Source: Streptomyces sp. AC558_RSS880 | Lineage (GTDB): Bacteria; Actinomycetota; Actinomycetes; Streptomycetales; Streptomycetaceae | Length of the DNA stretch: 64,000 nucleotides | Direction of reading: 5' to 3' | Assembly: GCF_019049255.1 (NCBI RefSeq) | Contig: NZ_JAGMUJ010000150.1 | Location: 1-64,000, forward strand | Shown: positions 44,260-53,946 of the stretch, piece by piece | Layout: every line of letters starts with the position of its first letter | Numbering within the stretch: position 1 is the first letter of the stretch | Translations under genes and position numbers: made by a program | The notes under the pieces: model-generated | The model's database searches: none | Told to the model about the DNA's origin: nothing | Seen by the model: only the letters and a program-made list of their open reading frames with translations

Positions 44260-45335
44260 CGGGAGGTTTCTCCGGTGTGCGCGATGGTGCGGACGATCTC
44301 GGCGGCGAAGTCGGCGGTGCCGAGGCTGCCGCCGATGTCGCGGGTGCGGGTGGCGGGGTTGTCCAGGACGGTGCCGACCGCGTCGGTGATCAGGGCGGCG
44401 GCCCGCGTGAGCCGGTCGTCGCCGTCGCGCCGGCCGCGCCAGTCCAGCAGCATCGCGGCGGACAGGATCAGGGACGTGGGGTTGGCGACGCCCTGGCCGG
44501 CGATGTCGGGGGCGGATCCGTGCTGGGCCTGGGCCACGCACAGGGTGTCGGAGGCGTTCACGGAGCCGCCGAGGCCCAGGCTGCCGGAGAGTTCGGAGGC
44601 CTCGTCGGAGAGGATGTCGCCGAACATGTTGGTGGTGACGACGACGTCGAACCGCTGCGGGCTGCGGATGAGGAGCGCGGCGGTGGCGTCCACGATCAGC
44701 TCTTCCAGTTCGACGTCGGGGAACTCCTCGGCCACCTTGCGCACCTCGCGCAGGAACAGTCCGTCCGACAGCTTGACCACGTTGGCCTTGTGGACGGCCG
44801 TCACCTTCTTGCGGCGGACGCGGGCCAGTTCGAACGCGGTCCGGGCGACCCGCTCGCTGGCCGTCGCGGTGACCTTGCGGATCGAGAAAGCCGAGTCCTC
44901 GTCGGGCATGAACTCACCGGCGCCCGCGTACATGTTGCGGTCGGAGTAGAAGCCCTCGGTGTTCTCCCGGACGATGACCAGGTCCATAGGATCGCGCAGG
45001 ATGCTCAGGTCGGGGTGGGAGCGGCAGGGGCGGATGTTGGCGTAGAGCTTGAAGGCGGTGCGCAGTTCGGCCGAGGGGTTGATGCCGCCCTCGGGGCGCG
45101 GCGGGTAGTCGAGGTGCGAGACCGGACCGAGCAGTACGCCGTCGGCCTGCGGAACGCTTTCCAGTACGGCGTCCGGGAGGGTCGAGCCCGAAGCGGCGAG
45201 GGACGCGAAGCCGATGTCGTGGGTCTCGTAGGTCAGGGCGAGGCCGAGTTTCTTGTCGGCGGCGCCGAGCACGTCGAGGGTGGCCGCGGTGATCTCGGGA
45301 CCGATGCCGTCGCCGGGTAGGACGAGGATGTTCAC
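44256..45335 (-). CDS. Isocitrate/isopropylmalate dehydrogenase-family protein (tartrate/D-malate type possible)
   Basis: 359 aa beta-decarboxylating dehydrogenase. Recognisable segments are the N-terminal LPGDGIGPEIT, VIVRENTEGFYSDR, HKANVVKLSDG, TTNMFGDILSDEASELSGSLG (the metal-binding Asp cluster) and HGSAPDIAGQG of the NAD site. The family oxidises 2-hydroxy acids with a 3-carboxyl, including isopropylmalate, D-malate and tartrate. A leucine-pathway role is unlikely because its neighbours are a hydroxycarboxylate transporter and an aldehyde dehydrogenase. A related protein with the same length is encoded in the next locus (53947-55026). Confidence 0.88.
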   Translation of the reverse strand: MNILVLPGDGIGPEITAATLDVLGAADKKLGLALTYETHDIGFASLAASGSTLPDAVLESVPQADGVLLGPVSHLDYPPRPEGGINPSAELRTAFKLYANIRPCRSHPDLSILRDPMDLVIVRENTEGFYSDRNMYAGAGEFMPDEDSAFSIRKVTATASERVARTAFELARVRRKKVTAVHKANVVKLSDGLFLREVRKVAEEFPDVELEELIVDATAALLIRSPQRFDVVVTTNMFGDILSDEASELSGSLGLGGSVNASDTLCVAQAQHGSAPDIAGQGVANPTSLILSAAMLLDWRGRRDGDDRLTRAAALITDAVGTVLDNPATRTRDIGGSLGTADFAAEIVRTIAHTGETSR

Positions 45336-45374
45336 GGGGGGCCTTTCAGTGGGGAGTGGAGGGGAGGGGATCGG

Positions 45375-46778
45375 TCACAGGCCGAAGGTGTGCGCGGCCA
45401 CGAGGGCCAGGGTCACGGTGATGCCGCCGCCGATGCGGGTGGCGATCTGGGCGAAGGGCATCAGCCGCATACGGTCGGCCGCGGTCAGGATGGCGATGTC
45501 GCCCGCGCCGCCCATGCCGCTGTGCGTGGCCGTGACGAGGGCGGTCTCGGCGGGGTGGAGACCCACCTTGCGGGCGACGAGGAATCCGGTGCCGACCATG
45601 GCGCACACCGTGAGTACGCAGGTCACCAGTGGGGCCGGGGAGAATCCCTCGACCAGGGTCTCCCACGGTGTCTGGGTGGCACTGAAGGTGAACAGCATCG
45701 GAAAGGCCATGGCGGCCAGGCAGAAGTCGTAGACGAACCGCGAACCGTACTGGAGGCGCGGGGTGACGCCGTGGGCGACCTTGAGGATCACCGCGAGCAC
45801 CAGCATCACGACCGGGGCCGGCCAGCCGAGCAGGCTGTGGGCGAGGACGCCGGCCAGGTAGAGGGTGACGGCGGTGATGCCCGCCGCCGCGACCTGCTGC
45901 GCGGTCACCGACGTGCGCTCACCCGGACCGGACTCGGCGGCCTCCAGCAGATCGGGGCCCTCGCCGGCGTCCAGGCGTCCATTGCCGGTCAGGTCCGGAC
46001 GCCTGCGGCACACCTGGCTCAGGAGCCCGGCGAGCAGGACGGCGGTCAGGTTGCCGACGAAGATGGCGGGCAGCACACGGGCGAGGAGTTCGCCCTGCGC
46101 GGCACCGAGGACACCGGCGTAACCGATGGTCAGCGGGATGGCGCCCTCGCCGACGCCACCGGCCATGATCGGTACGACGACGAAGAACACCGTGTGCTTG
46201 AAACCGAGGCCGGTGGCGGTGCCGACCGCGGTACCCACCACGAGAGCGACCACGCTGCCCGCCAGCAGCGGAACGAAAATCCTCGCGAAGCCCCGGACCA
46301 GCACCGTGCGGTCCATGCTCATGATGCTGCCGACGATGACGAAGGCGATGAACAGGCTCAGGACCTTCGTATCGGTGAAGAACCCTCCGATCGACTCCAC
46401 GGCGGCCTTCGGGATCCACCCCTGGTGGGCGAGCCAGGACGGCACCAACGTCACGAAGATCGCGGCTCCGCCGACCGAACGCAGGACGGGAACCCGCTTG
46501 CCGATCTCGGCCAAGGCGAAGGCGAAGACCACCATGATCCCGATGACCACGGCGAGTTCACCAGTGATGTGACCGGTGGCGGCCAAGGCGGCGATCAGCG
46601 CCGCGAGCACCACGAACACCGGCAGCGGCACGATGCCGATGTCCCGGTCCATGCACCGGTGCCACAGGGTGGGGGTGCGGTCGTCCGACGGAAAGCCGTC
46701 GGAGTCGCGCTCTCGCCGGCCAGGTACGCCTGGTGGCTTGTGCTCCGCTGGTGTCGCGGAGCGTGCGAGGTCGGACAT
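45375..46778 (-). CDS. 2-hydroxycarboxylate transporter (2HCT, CitS/MleP family)
   Basis: 467 aa polytopic membrane protein with about eleven hydrophobic helices after a 45-residue hydrophilic N-terminus. The loop between the first six helices and the rest contains GGVGEGAIPLTIGYAG, the GG-rich re-entrant motif of 2HCT carriers, and the C-terminal half has the second one, THSGMGGAGDIAILTAADR. Members carry citrate, malate or related 2-hydroxy acids with Na+ or H+. ATG at 46778 follows AAGGACG. It is the first gene of the six-gene operon. Confidence 0.9.
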   Translation of the reverse strand: MSDLARSATPAEHKPPGVPGRRERDSDGFPSDDRTPTLWHRCMDRDIGIVPLPVFVVLAALIAALAATGHITGELAVVIGIMVVFAFALAEIGKRVPVLRSVGGAAIFVTLVPSWLAHQGWIPKAAVESIGGFFTDTKVLSLFIAFVIVGSIMSMDRTVLVRGFARIFVPLLAGSVVALVVGTAVGTATGLGFKHTVFFVVVPIMAGGVGEGAIPLTIGYAGVLGAAQGELLARVLPAIFVGNLTAVLLAGLLSQVCRRRPDLTGNGRLDAGEGPDLLEAAESGPGERTSVTAQQVAAAGITAVTLYLAGVLAHSLLGWPAPVVMLVLAVILKVAHGVTPRLQYGSRFVYDFCLAAMAFPMLFTFSATQTPWETLVEGFSPAPLVTCVLTVCAMVGTGFLVARKVGLHPAETALVTATHSGMGGAGDIAILTAADRMRLMPFAQIATRIGGGITVTLALVAAHTFGL

Positions 46779-47029
46779 GGTGCGTCCTTACAGCGGCTCG
46801 GGGAGGAGACGGCCGGCCCCGGACGGGTGACGCGGCTGTCCGGGCCGTCCGTGGCGAGTGATCGCCGAGATGAGCAGTGGACTTGCCGCGCCCCGGCAGG
46901 TCCCTGCTGCGGATACGTTAAGCACATCCGTTGGTTTTTTGAAAGAGCGTTGTACCAAAAGATGGCTGGGAGTACTGTCCGAACGCGGCACATTCGCCGC
47001 GTAACCCCCAGCTCACGCGAGGAGCCAGC
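46779..47029. promoter_or_regulatory. Divergent promoter with candidate GntR/FCD operator
   Basis: The gap between the 2HCT gene and the amidohydrolase gene. At 46931-46958 an inverted repeat TTGGT-N18-ACCAA lies inside the only AT-rich stretch of the region, on the minus strand reading TTTTGGTACAACG, similar to sites of FCD-type GntR regulators. The regulator encoded at the end of the operon is its likely ligand-responsive partner. GAGGAG precedes the GTG at 47030. Confidence 0.5.
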
Positions 47030-47962
<933 letters not shown>

Positions 47963-48363
47963 GTTCGCCGCCGCCGGCGGCAGCCATCGCCGCTCCGACG
48001 CAAGACGCTTTTCCTCGGCGCGGCTCTTGACGATCAGCCGGGACTCTAGTTGTGTACCGGCCAACCGGTAAACCGGTGCCCCGTCACCGGTCGTGCCCGG
48101 TGCGGACCCCCGAGCGCCCCTGGGATCCGCCCTCGTGCACGCACCGCCTCCGACCAGGTACCGAGCCTCCTCGCGTGAGAGGTGACAGTCCTCCCGGCGT
48201 GCATTCCGCCGTGACACCGAGGCACCGGTCACCGCGACCCCGCGAGCCGCGTCGCAGTCCGCGCCCGAGAAGACCCACGGGCGCGGCGGGGTCCGCTTCC
48301 GCCCGCTGATCGCACCACGGCCGCCTCCCCGGCGGCGGCCTCACCCTGCCCCAAGGAGCAACG
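47963..48363 (+). promoter_or_regulatory. Promoter and operator of the first CitMHS gene
   Basis: Non-coding, 400 bp. TCTAGT near 48045-48050 is a -10-like element. Immediately after it CCGG occurs at 48057, 48065 and 48073, exactly 8 bp apart (tACCGGccaACCGGtaaACCGGt). The same layout recurs in reverse before the second CitMHS gene. A long leader follows; CAAGGAG precedes the ATG at 48364. Confidence 0.65.
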
Positions 48364-49659
48364 ATGCTCGCCGTCCTCGGCTTCGCCACTCTGGGCAGCT
48401 TCATGCTGCTCGTGATGCGGAAACACCTCTCCGCGTTCACCGCCATCATGCTCACCCCGATCGTCGCCGCCCTCATCGCGGGCAAGGGCACCCAACTCGG
48501 CGACATGATCATGAACGGCCTGGACACGGTCGCGCCCACCGCGGCGCTGCTGCTGTTCGCCGTCCTCTACTTCGGCCTGATGATGGAGGCGAAGCTCTTC
48601 GACCCGATTTCGGCCCTCATCATCCGCGCTTCCAAGGGCGACCCGGTCCGCATCGTGGTCGGCACCGCCGTGCTCTCCCTGCTGGTCGCCCTCGACGGAG
48701 ACGGCACCACCAGCTACATGATCGTCTGCTCCGCCTTCCTGCCCATCTACCGGCGCCTGGGCATGAACCCCCTCATCCTGGCGACGCTGGCCACCATGGC
48801 CCTGGGCACCATCTCCGGCACCACCCCCTGGGGCGGCGCCGCCACCCGAGGCATCAGCGCCCTGCACCTGGACGCGGGCGAGTACTTCGTCCACATGATC
48901 GGCCCCATGACGCTCACCAGCCTGGCCATCGTCGCCGTCGCCTACTGGCTCGGCCTGCGCGAGCGTCACAAGATCGACGGCGAGAAGCTCGCCGCCTACA
49001 AGCTGGAGATCGCCTCCGGCGAGGCCATCCCCACAGTGAAGGCCGACTGGCGCATGTGGTTCAACGCGGCGCTCACCCTGCTGCTGATGGTGCTCCTCAT
49101 ACTCGAGGTCGCCGACCTCGTGGTGCTCTTCATGGTGGCGTTCGCCGTCGCCCTGCTCGTCAACGTCCGCTCCATCGCCGACCAGCAGGAGCTGATCAAG
49201 CGCCAGGCCGCCAACGCCGTCCCCGTGATGATCCTCGTCCTGGCCGCCGGCGTCTTCACCGGCATCATGACCGACTCCGGCATGATCAAGGCGATGGCCG
49301 ACGCCGCCCTCTCGATCGTCCCGGACGGCTGGGGCACTATGGTGCCCCTCTTCACCGCCCTCCTCGCGCTTCCGCTCGGCTTCTTCATGTCGAACGACGC
49401 CTACTGGTTCGGCGTCGTCCCCGTGCTGGCCGAATCGGCGGGTCACTACGGCATCCACGCCAACGAGATCGCCCGGGCCGGCGCCATCGGCCAGATCCTC
49501 CACAGCATGGGCCCCACTTCCGCGCCCCTGTGGGTGCTGCTCGGGCTGGTCAAGGCGGACCTCGGCGACTTCCAGAAGACGGCGCTGCGCTGGGGCGTTC
49601 CCGTCTCGCTCGCCTACATCACCTTCGCCGTGATGACCGGCGCCATCACGGTCGTCTGA
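48364..49659 (+). CDS. CitMHS-family citrate/divalent metal:H+ symporter, copy 1
   Basis: 431 aa integral membrane protein with about twelve helices. The family pattern is visible in LVALDGDGTTSYMIVCSAF, GTTPWGGAATRG, DSGMIKAMADAAL and LGFFMSNDAYWFGVVPVL. Members take up citrate complexed with Mg2+ or Ca2+. ATG at 48364 follows CAAGGAG. It faces copy 2 tail to tail across 124 bp. By my count about 40 of 431 residues differ from copy 2, concentrated in loops and at the C-terminus. It carries the CCGG operator at its promoter. Confidence 0.93.
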   Translation: MLAVLGFATLGSFMLLVMRKHLSAFTAIMLTPIVAALIAGKGTQLGDMIMNGLDTVAPTAALLLFAVLYFGLMMEAKLFDPISALIIRASKGDPVRIVVGTAVLSLLVALDGDGTTSYMIVCSAFLPIYRRLGMNPLILATLATMALGTISGTTPWGGAATRGISALHLDAGEYFVHMIGPMTLTSLAIVAVAYWLGLRERHKIDGEKLAAYKLEIASGEAIPTVKADWRMWFNAALTLLLMVLLILEVADLVVLFMVAFAVALLVNVRSIADQQELIKRQAANAVPVMILVLAAGVFTGIMTDSGMIKAMADAALSIVPDGWGTMVPLFTALLALPLGFFMSNDAYWFGVVPVLAESAGHYGIHANEIARAGAIGQILHSMGPTSAPLWVLLGLVKADLGDFQKTALRWGVPVSLAYITFAVMTGAITVV

Positions 49660-49665
49660 CGCCGG

Positions 49666-49751
49666 GTGCCGGGGCGACGAACCGTCGGGCCCCCGCCCCG
49701 GCACGGCACGAACCCGGTGGACCGCACCGATACGGGGTGCGGCCCACCGGG
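49666..49751. terminator. Two hairpins between convergent CitMHS genes
   Basis: Hairpin one pairs GTGCCGGGGCG (49666-49676) with its exact complement at 49694-49704. Hairpin two pairs 49713-49728 with 49736-49751 over 16 positions with one mismatch. Both are symmetric enough to end transcription from either side. Confidence 0.7.
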
Positions 49752-49783
49752 CACGAGGAGAACTGCGAGGCACAGTGTGCGGC

Positions 49784-51079
49784 TCAGGTGACGCTGATGG
49801 CGCCGGTGACGACGGCGAAGAGGATGTACGCGACGGAGACGAGGACACCCCAGCGCAGGGCGTGCCTCTGGAAGTCGCCCAGCTCGGCCTTGACCAGTCC
49901 GAGGAGGACCCACAGGGGCGCGGAAGTGGGGCCCATCATGTGGAGGATCTGACCGATGGCGCCGGCCCGGGCGATCTCGTTGGCGGGGATGCCGTAGTGC
50001 GCGGCGGACTCCGCGAGCACGGGGACGACACCGAACCAGTAGCCGTCGTTCGACATGAAGAAGCCGAGCGGCAGGGCCAGGATCGCGGTGAACAGCGGGA
50101 TGATGTCGCCCCAGCCCTCGGGGACGATGGAGAGGGCCGCGTCGGCCATCGCCTTGATCATTCCGGAGTCGGTCATGATGCCGGTGAAGACGCCGGCGGC
50201 CAGGACGAGGATCATCACCGGCACGGCGTTGGCGGCCTGGCGCTTGATGAGTTCCTGCTGGTCACCGATGGCACGGATGTTGACGAGCAGGGCGATGACG
50301 AACGCCACCATGAACAACACGAGGAGATCGGCGACCTCCATGATGAGCAGGACCATCAGGAGCAGGGTGAGGGCGGCGTTGAACCACATGCGCCAGTCCG
50401 CCTTGACCGGCTCGAACGCCTCGCCGGAGGCGATCTCCAGCTTGTAGGCGGCGAGCTTCTCACCGTCGATCTTGTGACGCTCGCGCAGGCCGAGCCAGTA
50501 CGCGACCGCGACGATGGCCAGGCTGGTGAGGGCCATGGGGCCGATCATGTGGACGAAGTACTCGGTGGCGCTCAGGTGCAGGACACTGATGCCGCGGGTC
50601 GCCGCGCCGCCCCAGGGCGTAGTGCCGGAAATGGTGCCCAGCGCCATGGCCGCCAGCGTCGCCAGGATGAGGGGGTTCATCCCCAGGCGCCGGTAGATGG
50701 GCAGGAACGCCGAGCAGACGATCATGTAGCTGGTGGTGCCGTCTCCGTCGAGGGCGACCAGCAGGGAGAGCACGGCGGTGCCGACCACGATGCGGACCGG
50801 GTCGCCCTTGGAGGCGCGGACGATGGCCTGGACGATCGGCTCGAAGAGTTTGACCTCCATCATCAGGCCGAAGTAGAGGACGGCGAACAGCAGCAGCGCC
50901 GCGGTGGGCGCGACCGTGTCCAGGCCGTTCATGATCATGTCGCCGAGTTTCGTGCCCTTGCCCGCGATGAGGGCGGCGACGATCGGGGTGAGCATGATGG
51001 CGGTGAACGCGGAGAGGTGTTTCCGCATCACGAGCAGCATGAAGCTGCCCAGAGTGGCGAAGCCGAGGACGGCGAGCAT
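49784..51079 (-). CDS. CitMHS-family citrate/divalent metal:H+ symporter, copy 2
   Basis: 431 aa, same family segments as copy 1 (LVALDGDGTTSYMIVCSAF, GTTPWGGAATRG, LGFFMSNDGYWFGV). Differences from copy 1 cluster in the EPIVQAIV stretch (copy 1 DPISALII), around the hydrophilic loop after LEIASGEA, and at the end (ISVT instead of ITVV). No stop or frameshift is present, so both copies look functional. ATG at 51079 follows CAAGGAG. It is divergent from the FadR-type regulator gene and shares the operator region with it. Confidence 0.93.
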   Translation of the reverse strand: MLAVLGFATLGSFMLLVMRKHLSAFTAIMLTPIVAALIAGKGTKLGDMIMNGLDTVAPTAALLLFAVLYFGLMMEVKLFEPIVQAIVRASKGDPVRIVVGTAVLSLLVALDGDGTTSYMIVCSAFLPIYRRLGMNPLILATLAAMALGTISGTTPWGGAATRGISVLHLSATEYFVHMIGPMALTSLAIVAVAYWLGLRERHKIDGEKLAAYKLEIASGEAFEPVKADWRMWFNAALTLLLMVLLIMEVADLLVLFMVAFVIALLVNIRAIGDQQELIKRQAANAVPVMILVLAAGVFTGIMTDSGMIKAMADAALSIVPEGWGDIIPLFTAILALPLGFFMSNDGYWFGVVPVLAESAAHYGIPANEIARAGAIGQILHMMGPTSAPLWVLLGLVKAELGDFQRHALRWGVLVSVAYILFAVVTGAISVT

Positions 51080-51431
51080 CGTTGCTCCTTGGGGCAGGAC
51101 TGAGGGCCGCCGGTCGGACGGCGGCGCAGGACGGCGCGTGGGGTCGGTTCAGGCGGCGACCGGCAGCGCACGCGGTGCCTTGCTCGGCTCGTGCGTCGGA
51201 TCGGTCACGGGGGCTGCGGGCTCCTGTACGGCGGTTCGGCGAACGCATGGTCGCGGCGGGCGATGGCCCGATGAGGATGTGATCAGTGCGCCTGGCATGG
51301 CTGGGACTACCGGGACACCCGGTCGCTCACGGACGGCGGATTGGCTCGCCACTTCCGGACAACCGGTTTACCGGATTGCCGGTAGGTAACTAGAATCCGG
51401 CCATCGCGTCAATACCGAAGTGAGGAAATCG
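51080..51431. promoter_or_regulatory. Divergent promoter-operator of CitMHS copy 2 and its regulator
   Basis: CCGG occurs at 51355, 51363, 51371 and 51379, four times at exactly 8-bp steps. Reading toward copy 2, TCTAGTT precedes TACCGGCAATCCGGTAAACC, nearly identical to the arrangement at copy 1. Reading toward the regulator, TAGAAT at 51391-51396 is a good -10 element. Repressor bound here could close both promoters. The rest of the 352 bp shows nothing. Confidence 0.65.
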
Positions 51432-52145
51432 ATGGCCGAACTCGCCAGGATCACGGTCGAGCCGCGTGAGCCGCTGGCCGCGGAGGTCTCCCGTCGCCTG
51501 ATCGACTACCTGATGTCCGGCGAGGTCCAGCCCGGCGACCGTATCCCCTCCGAACGGCAGCTCACCGAGATGCTCGGTGTGAACCGGCCCACGGTGCGGG
51601 AGGCGATCAAGTCGCTCGGGTTCCTCGGCCTGCTGGAGATCCGCCAGTCCAGCGGGACGTACTTCCGCGGCACCGACTCCGACGTGCTCTACCGCCTGTT
51701 CGAGCTGGGGCTCGTCCTGGGAGAGCGAGGCGCCCGCGACATGGTGCAGGCCCGCGCCGAGCTGGAGGTGATCGTCGCCGGCCTGGCCGCGCAGGCGCGC
51801 GACGAGGCGGGCGTCGAACTGCTGCGGGCCCGGCTGACGGCGATGCGGGAGTGCCCGGACGAGGAGTTCCCCGAGGCGGACACCGCCTTCCACGCCGCCC
51901 TCGGCGAACTGGCCGGCAACACGGTGCTGCGCGACATGCTCAAGGGCATGCGGGCGATGATCCAGCGCGGCTGGGTCGAGCGCACGGGCGCCGTGCGGTC
52001 CCGCGAGGTGGCCTACGCCGACCACGTGCCGATCTATGAGGCGGTCGCGAAGGGCGACGCCGAGGCCGCCCGCACGGCGATGGCCCGGCACATGGAGGGC
52101 GCCTCCCGCCGCCTGATGAAGGCGCTCGAACAGCGCGAGGCGTAG
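51432..52145 (+). CDS. FadR-type GntR regulator (wHTH plus FCD)
   Basis: 237 aa from ATG at 51432 (GAGG six bases upstream; a GTG at 51420 is less likely). The winged helix is PLAAEVSRRLIDYLMSGEVQ, GDRIPSERQLTEMLGVNRPT and VREAIKSLGFLGLLEIRQSSG. The FCD domain follows, with DMVQARAELEVIVAGLAAQ, DTAFHAALGELAGNTVL and ADHVPIYEAVAKGDAEAA, whose Asp and His residues usually bind a metal and a carboxylate. It sits between divergent CitMHS copy 2 and the downstream operon, and the 8-bp CCGG arrays next to both, and at CitMHS copy 1, are its probable binding sites. Confidence 0.92.
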   Translation: MAELARITVEPREPLAAEVSRRLIDYLMSGEVQPGDRIPSERQLTEMLGVNRPTVREAIKSLGFLGLLEIRQSSGTYFRGTDSDVLYRLFELGLVLGERGARDMVQARAELEVIVAGLAAQARDEAGVELLRARLTAMRECPDEEFPEADTAFHAALGELAGNTVLRDMLKGMRAMIQRGWVERTGAVRSREVAYADHVPIYEAVAKGDAEAARTAMARHMEGASRRLMKALEQREA

Positions 52146-52384
52146 CGGGAGACCGCGGGCAGCCGGGTCGGTACCGGCGCCCGCGGGCTCCCCGTCGACG
52201 CAACCGGTTGACCGGTTGACCGGTTCGGCCTACAGTGGCGGCACGGCACCGCGACACCACGCCGCCGTCCCCCATCTCGGGCCCGCGCCCCCGCCGTCGG
52301 GAAACATGTCCCACGTCGGCCGGAGGCAGGCCCGCGGTCGGGACCCTTGCCGGTCCCCGCCTACCGGAAGAGGTAAGAACCCCG
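52146..52384 (+). promoter_or_regulatory. Promoter-operator of the sugar-acid operon
   Basis: CCGG occurs at 52204, 52212 and 52220, exactly 8 bp apart, as three near-perfect units of aCCGGTTG. TACAGT at 52231-52236 just downstream is -10-like. GGAAGAGG lies before the GTG at 52385. This is the fourth promoter sharing the CCGG array. Confidence 0.65.
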
Positions 52385-53077
52385 GTGATCGAACCCCAAC
52401 CTCTGGTCGCCATGATCCACGCCGTGCCGGCCGCGCACCGCATCGCCGAAGAGGCGTTCGCACGGGAGTTCCCGCAGGCCACGGTCTGGAACGTGCTGGA
52501 CGACCGTCTCCTGGACGACGCCCGCGGCGCCGGCGGACTCACCGGCGCGCTGCGCCGGCGGATGCTGCGCCTGATCGGCCACGTGGTGGACGGCGGCGCC
52601 CAGGCCCTGCTGCTGACCTGCTCCTCCTACGGCGAAGTCGTGGACACCGCCCGCACCCTGTGGAACGTGCCCGTCCTGAAGTCCGACGAGGCGATGTTCA
52701 AGGCCGCACTGGCCGGCCCGTACGGCCGTATCGCCGTCGTCGCCTCGACGCCGCCTGCCGTACCGGCGGCCGTCGCCCAGCTCGAAGCGCTCGTCCCGGC
52801 CGTACGCCCGGACCGGCCGGTCGGCATCGTGACCGCCCTGAGCGAGGAGGCCGCCAGGGCCCGCCCCGAGGAGGCCGCCCGGCACCTGGCGGACGCCCTG
52901 CGCGCAGCCGGGGGTGCCGACGCCGACGCGGTGCTGCTGGCGCAGTACTCGCTCACCCCGGCCCGCGACGCCCTGGCCGACCTGCTGGGCGTGCCGGTGC
53001 TGGACGGCGCGGGCGCCGCCGCGCGCGAACTGCGCGGCCTGCTCGCCCCGGCGGAAGCACCGGTGGTCGCGTCATGA
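52385..53077 (+). CDS. Asp/Glu racemase-family protein, one active-site Cys missing
   Basis: 230 aa from GTG at 52385, preceded by GGAAGAGG; frames further upstream read as non-coding. The first catalytic cysteine is Cys79 in LLLTCSSYGE. The second, normally in an ILLxCT stretch, is replaced by Gln187 in VLLAQYSLTP. Racemases need both cysteines, so a one-sided reaction such as decarboxylation, as in arylmalonate decarboxylase, or isomerisation is more likely. Operon context points to a carboxylic or sugar acid as substrate. It overlaps the next gene by ATGA. Confidence 0.78.
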   Translation: MIEPQPLVAMIHAVPAAHRIAEEAFAREFPQATVWNVLDDRLLDDARGAGGLTGALRRRMLRLIGHVVDGGAQALLLTCSSYGEVVDTARTLWNVPVLKSDEAMFKAALAGPYGRIAVVASTPPAVPAAVAQLEALVPAVRPDRPVGIVTALSEEAARARPEEAARHLADALRAAGGADADAVLLAQYSLTPARDALADLLGVPVLDGAGAAARELRGLLAPAEAPVVAS

Positions 53078-53910
53078 GCACGGGGCTGCCGTGGCCGCTG
53101 GCCTACACCGTCTCCGGTGAAGACTGTCTCGCCCCCATGCCGCTCGGCCACTCGGCGCCGCTCGCCGAGGCCGCCCGCCAACTGGCCGAACTGGGCTACG
53201 ACGGTGTGGAGGTACAGGTCCGCGAGGTCGGTGCCCGGGACGCCGAGGCCCTGGCCGGGACCGTCGAGGCCGCCGGTCTGAAGGTCCTGGGCGTCGGTAC
53301 CGGGCCGGTCGCGGCCCAGGACCGGCTGACGCTGACCGACGCCTCCCCCGACGTCCGCCGCCACGCCTTGTCCCGTCTGCTGGGTGCGGCCCGTCTCGCG
53401 GGTGCTCTCGGGGTGCCGGTCACCCTCGGCCAGACCCGGGGCACCTTCCTGCCCGGGCTGGCGGACATGCAGCGGCTGTGGGCCGAACGGGCCGTGGAGC
53501 GACTGGCCGAGGAGGCCGCCGCGCGCGGCAGCCGCCTGCTGCTGGAACCCCAGTCACGCGCCACCACCTCGTTGTGGCACACCCCCGGCGAAGCCCTCGC
53601 CGTCATCGACTCCCTCGACGCTCCGGCCGGACTGGTGCTGGACACCCACCACCTCGACGCCGAAGGCGTCGACGCGGTCCAGGCCGTCACCGGGCACGCC
53701 GCCGTCACCGGCTGTCTGCAGCTCGCCGCCCCCGCCGGCCGCGGCCCCCTGACCATCGGTGACCCCCGGCTCCCCGCCCTGCTCACCGCGCTGCGCGCGG
53801 GCGGCTTCACCGGCTGGCTGACCCTGGAGCACACCCAGGACGGCGACAGCACCAAGGCCGCCGCCCGCTCCTGGACCGCGCTCACCGACGCCGCGACAGC
53901 ACTTTCCTGA
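53074..53910 (+). CDS. TIM-barrel sugar isomerase/epimerase (xylose isomerase-like fold)
   Basis: 278 aa from ATG at 53074. ELGYDGVEVQVRE near the N-terminus, LLLEPQSRATTSLWHTPGEA in the middle (metal-binding Glu), GLVLDTHHLDAEG (Asp and His) and a C-terminal GWLTLEHTQDGDS are the sugar phosphate isomerase/epimerase pattern. In L-threonate and related four-carbon acid pathways, OtnI, an isomerase of this fold, moves the keto group before the OtnK kinase acts. The presence of a DUF1537 kinase and class II aldolase downstream makes that role likely. Confidence 0.85.
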   Translation: MSTGLPWPLAYTVSGEDCLAPMPLGHSAPLAEAARQLAELGYDGVEVQVREVGARDAEALAGTVEAAGLKVLGVGTGPVAAQDRLTLTDASPDVRRHALSRLLGAARLAGALGVPVTLGQTRGTFLPGLADMQRLWAERAVERLAEEAAARGSRLLLEPQSRATTSLWHTPGEALAVIDSLDAPAGLVLDTHHLDAEGVDAVQAVTGHAAVTGCLQLAAPAGRGPLTIGDPRLPALLTALRAGGFTGWLTLEHTQDGDSTKAAARSWTALTDAATALS

Positions 53911-53946
53911 CCCGCCCCACCCCCTGTTCTGAGAGGAACCCGCACC

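Larger units (their letters stand above)
48364..51079. repeat. Large inverted repeat: two CitMHS genes tail to tail
   Basis: Arms 48364-49659 and 49784-51079 encode proteins identical at about nine of ten residues and of equal length (431). The spacer is 124 bp. The similarity includes the promoter-proximal operators outside the genes, so the duplicated unit is larger than the coding region. Confidence 0.9.

Noticed and set aside
42580..44949. 789-codon plus-strand frame across cupin, aldehyde dehydrogenase and IDH genes
   Set aside because: Runs antisense through three well-supported overlapping genes.
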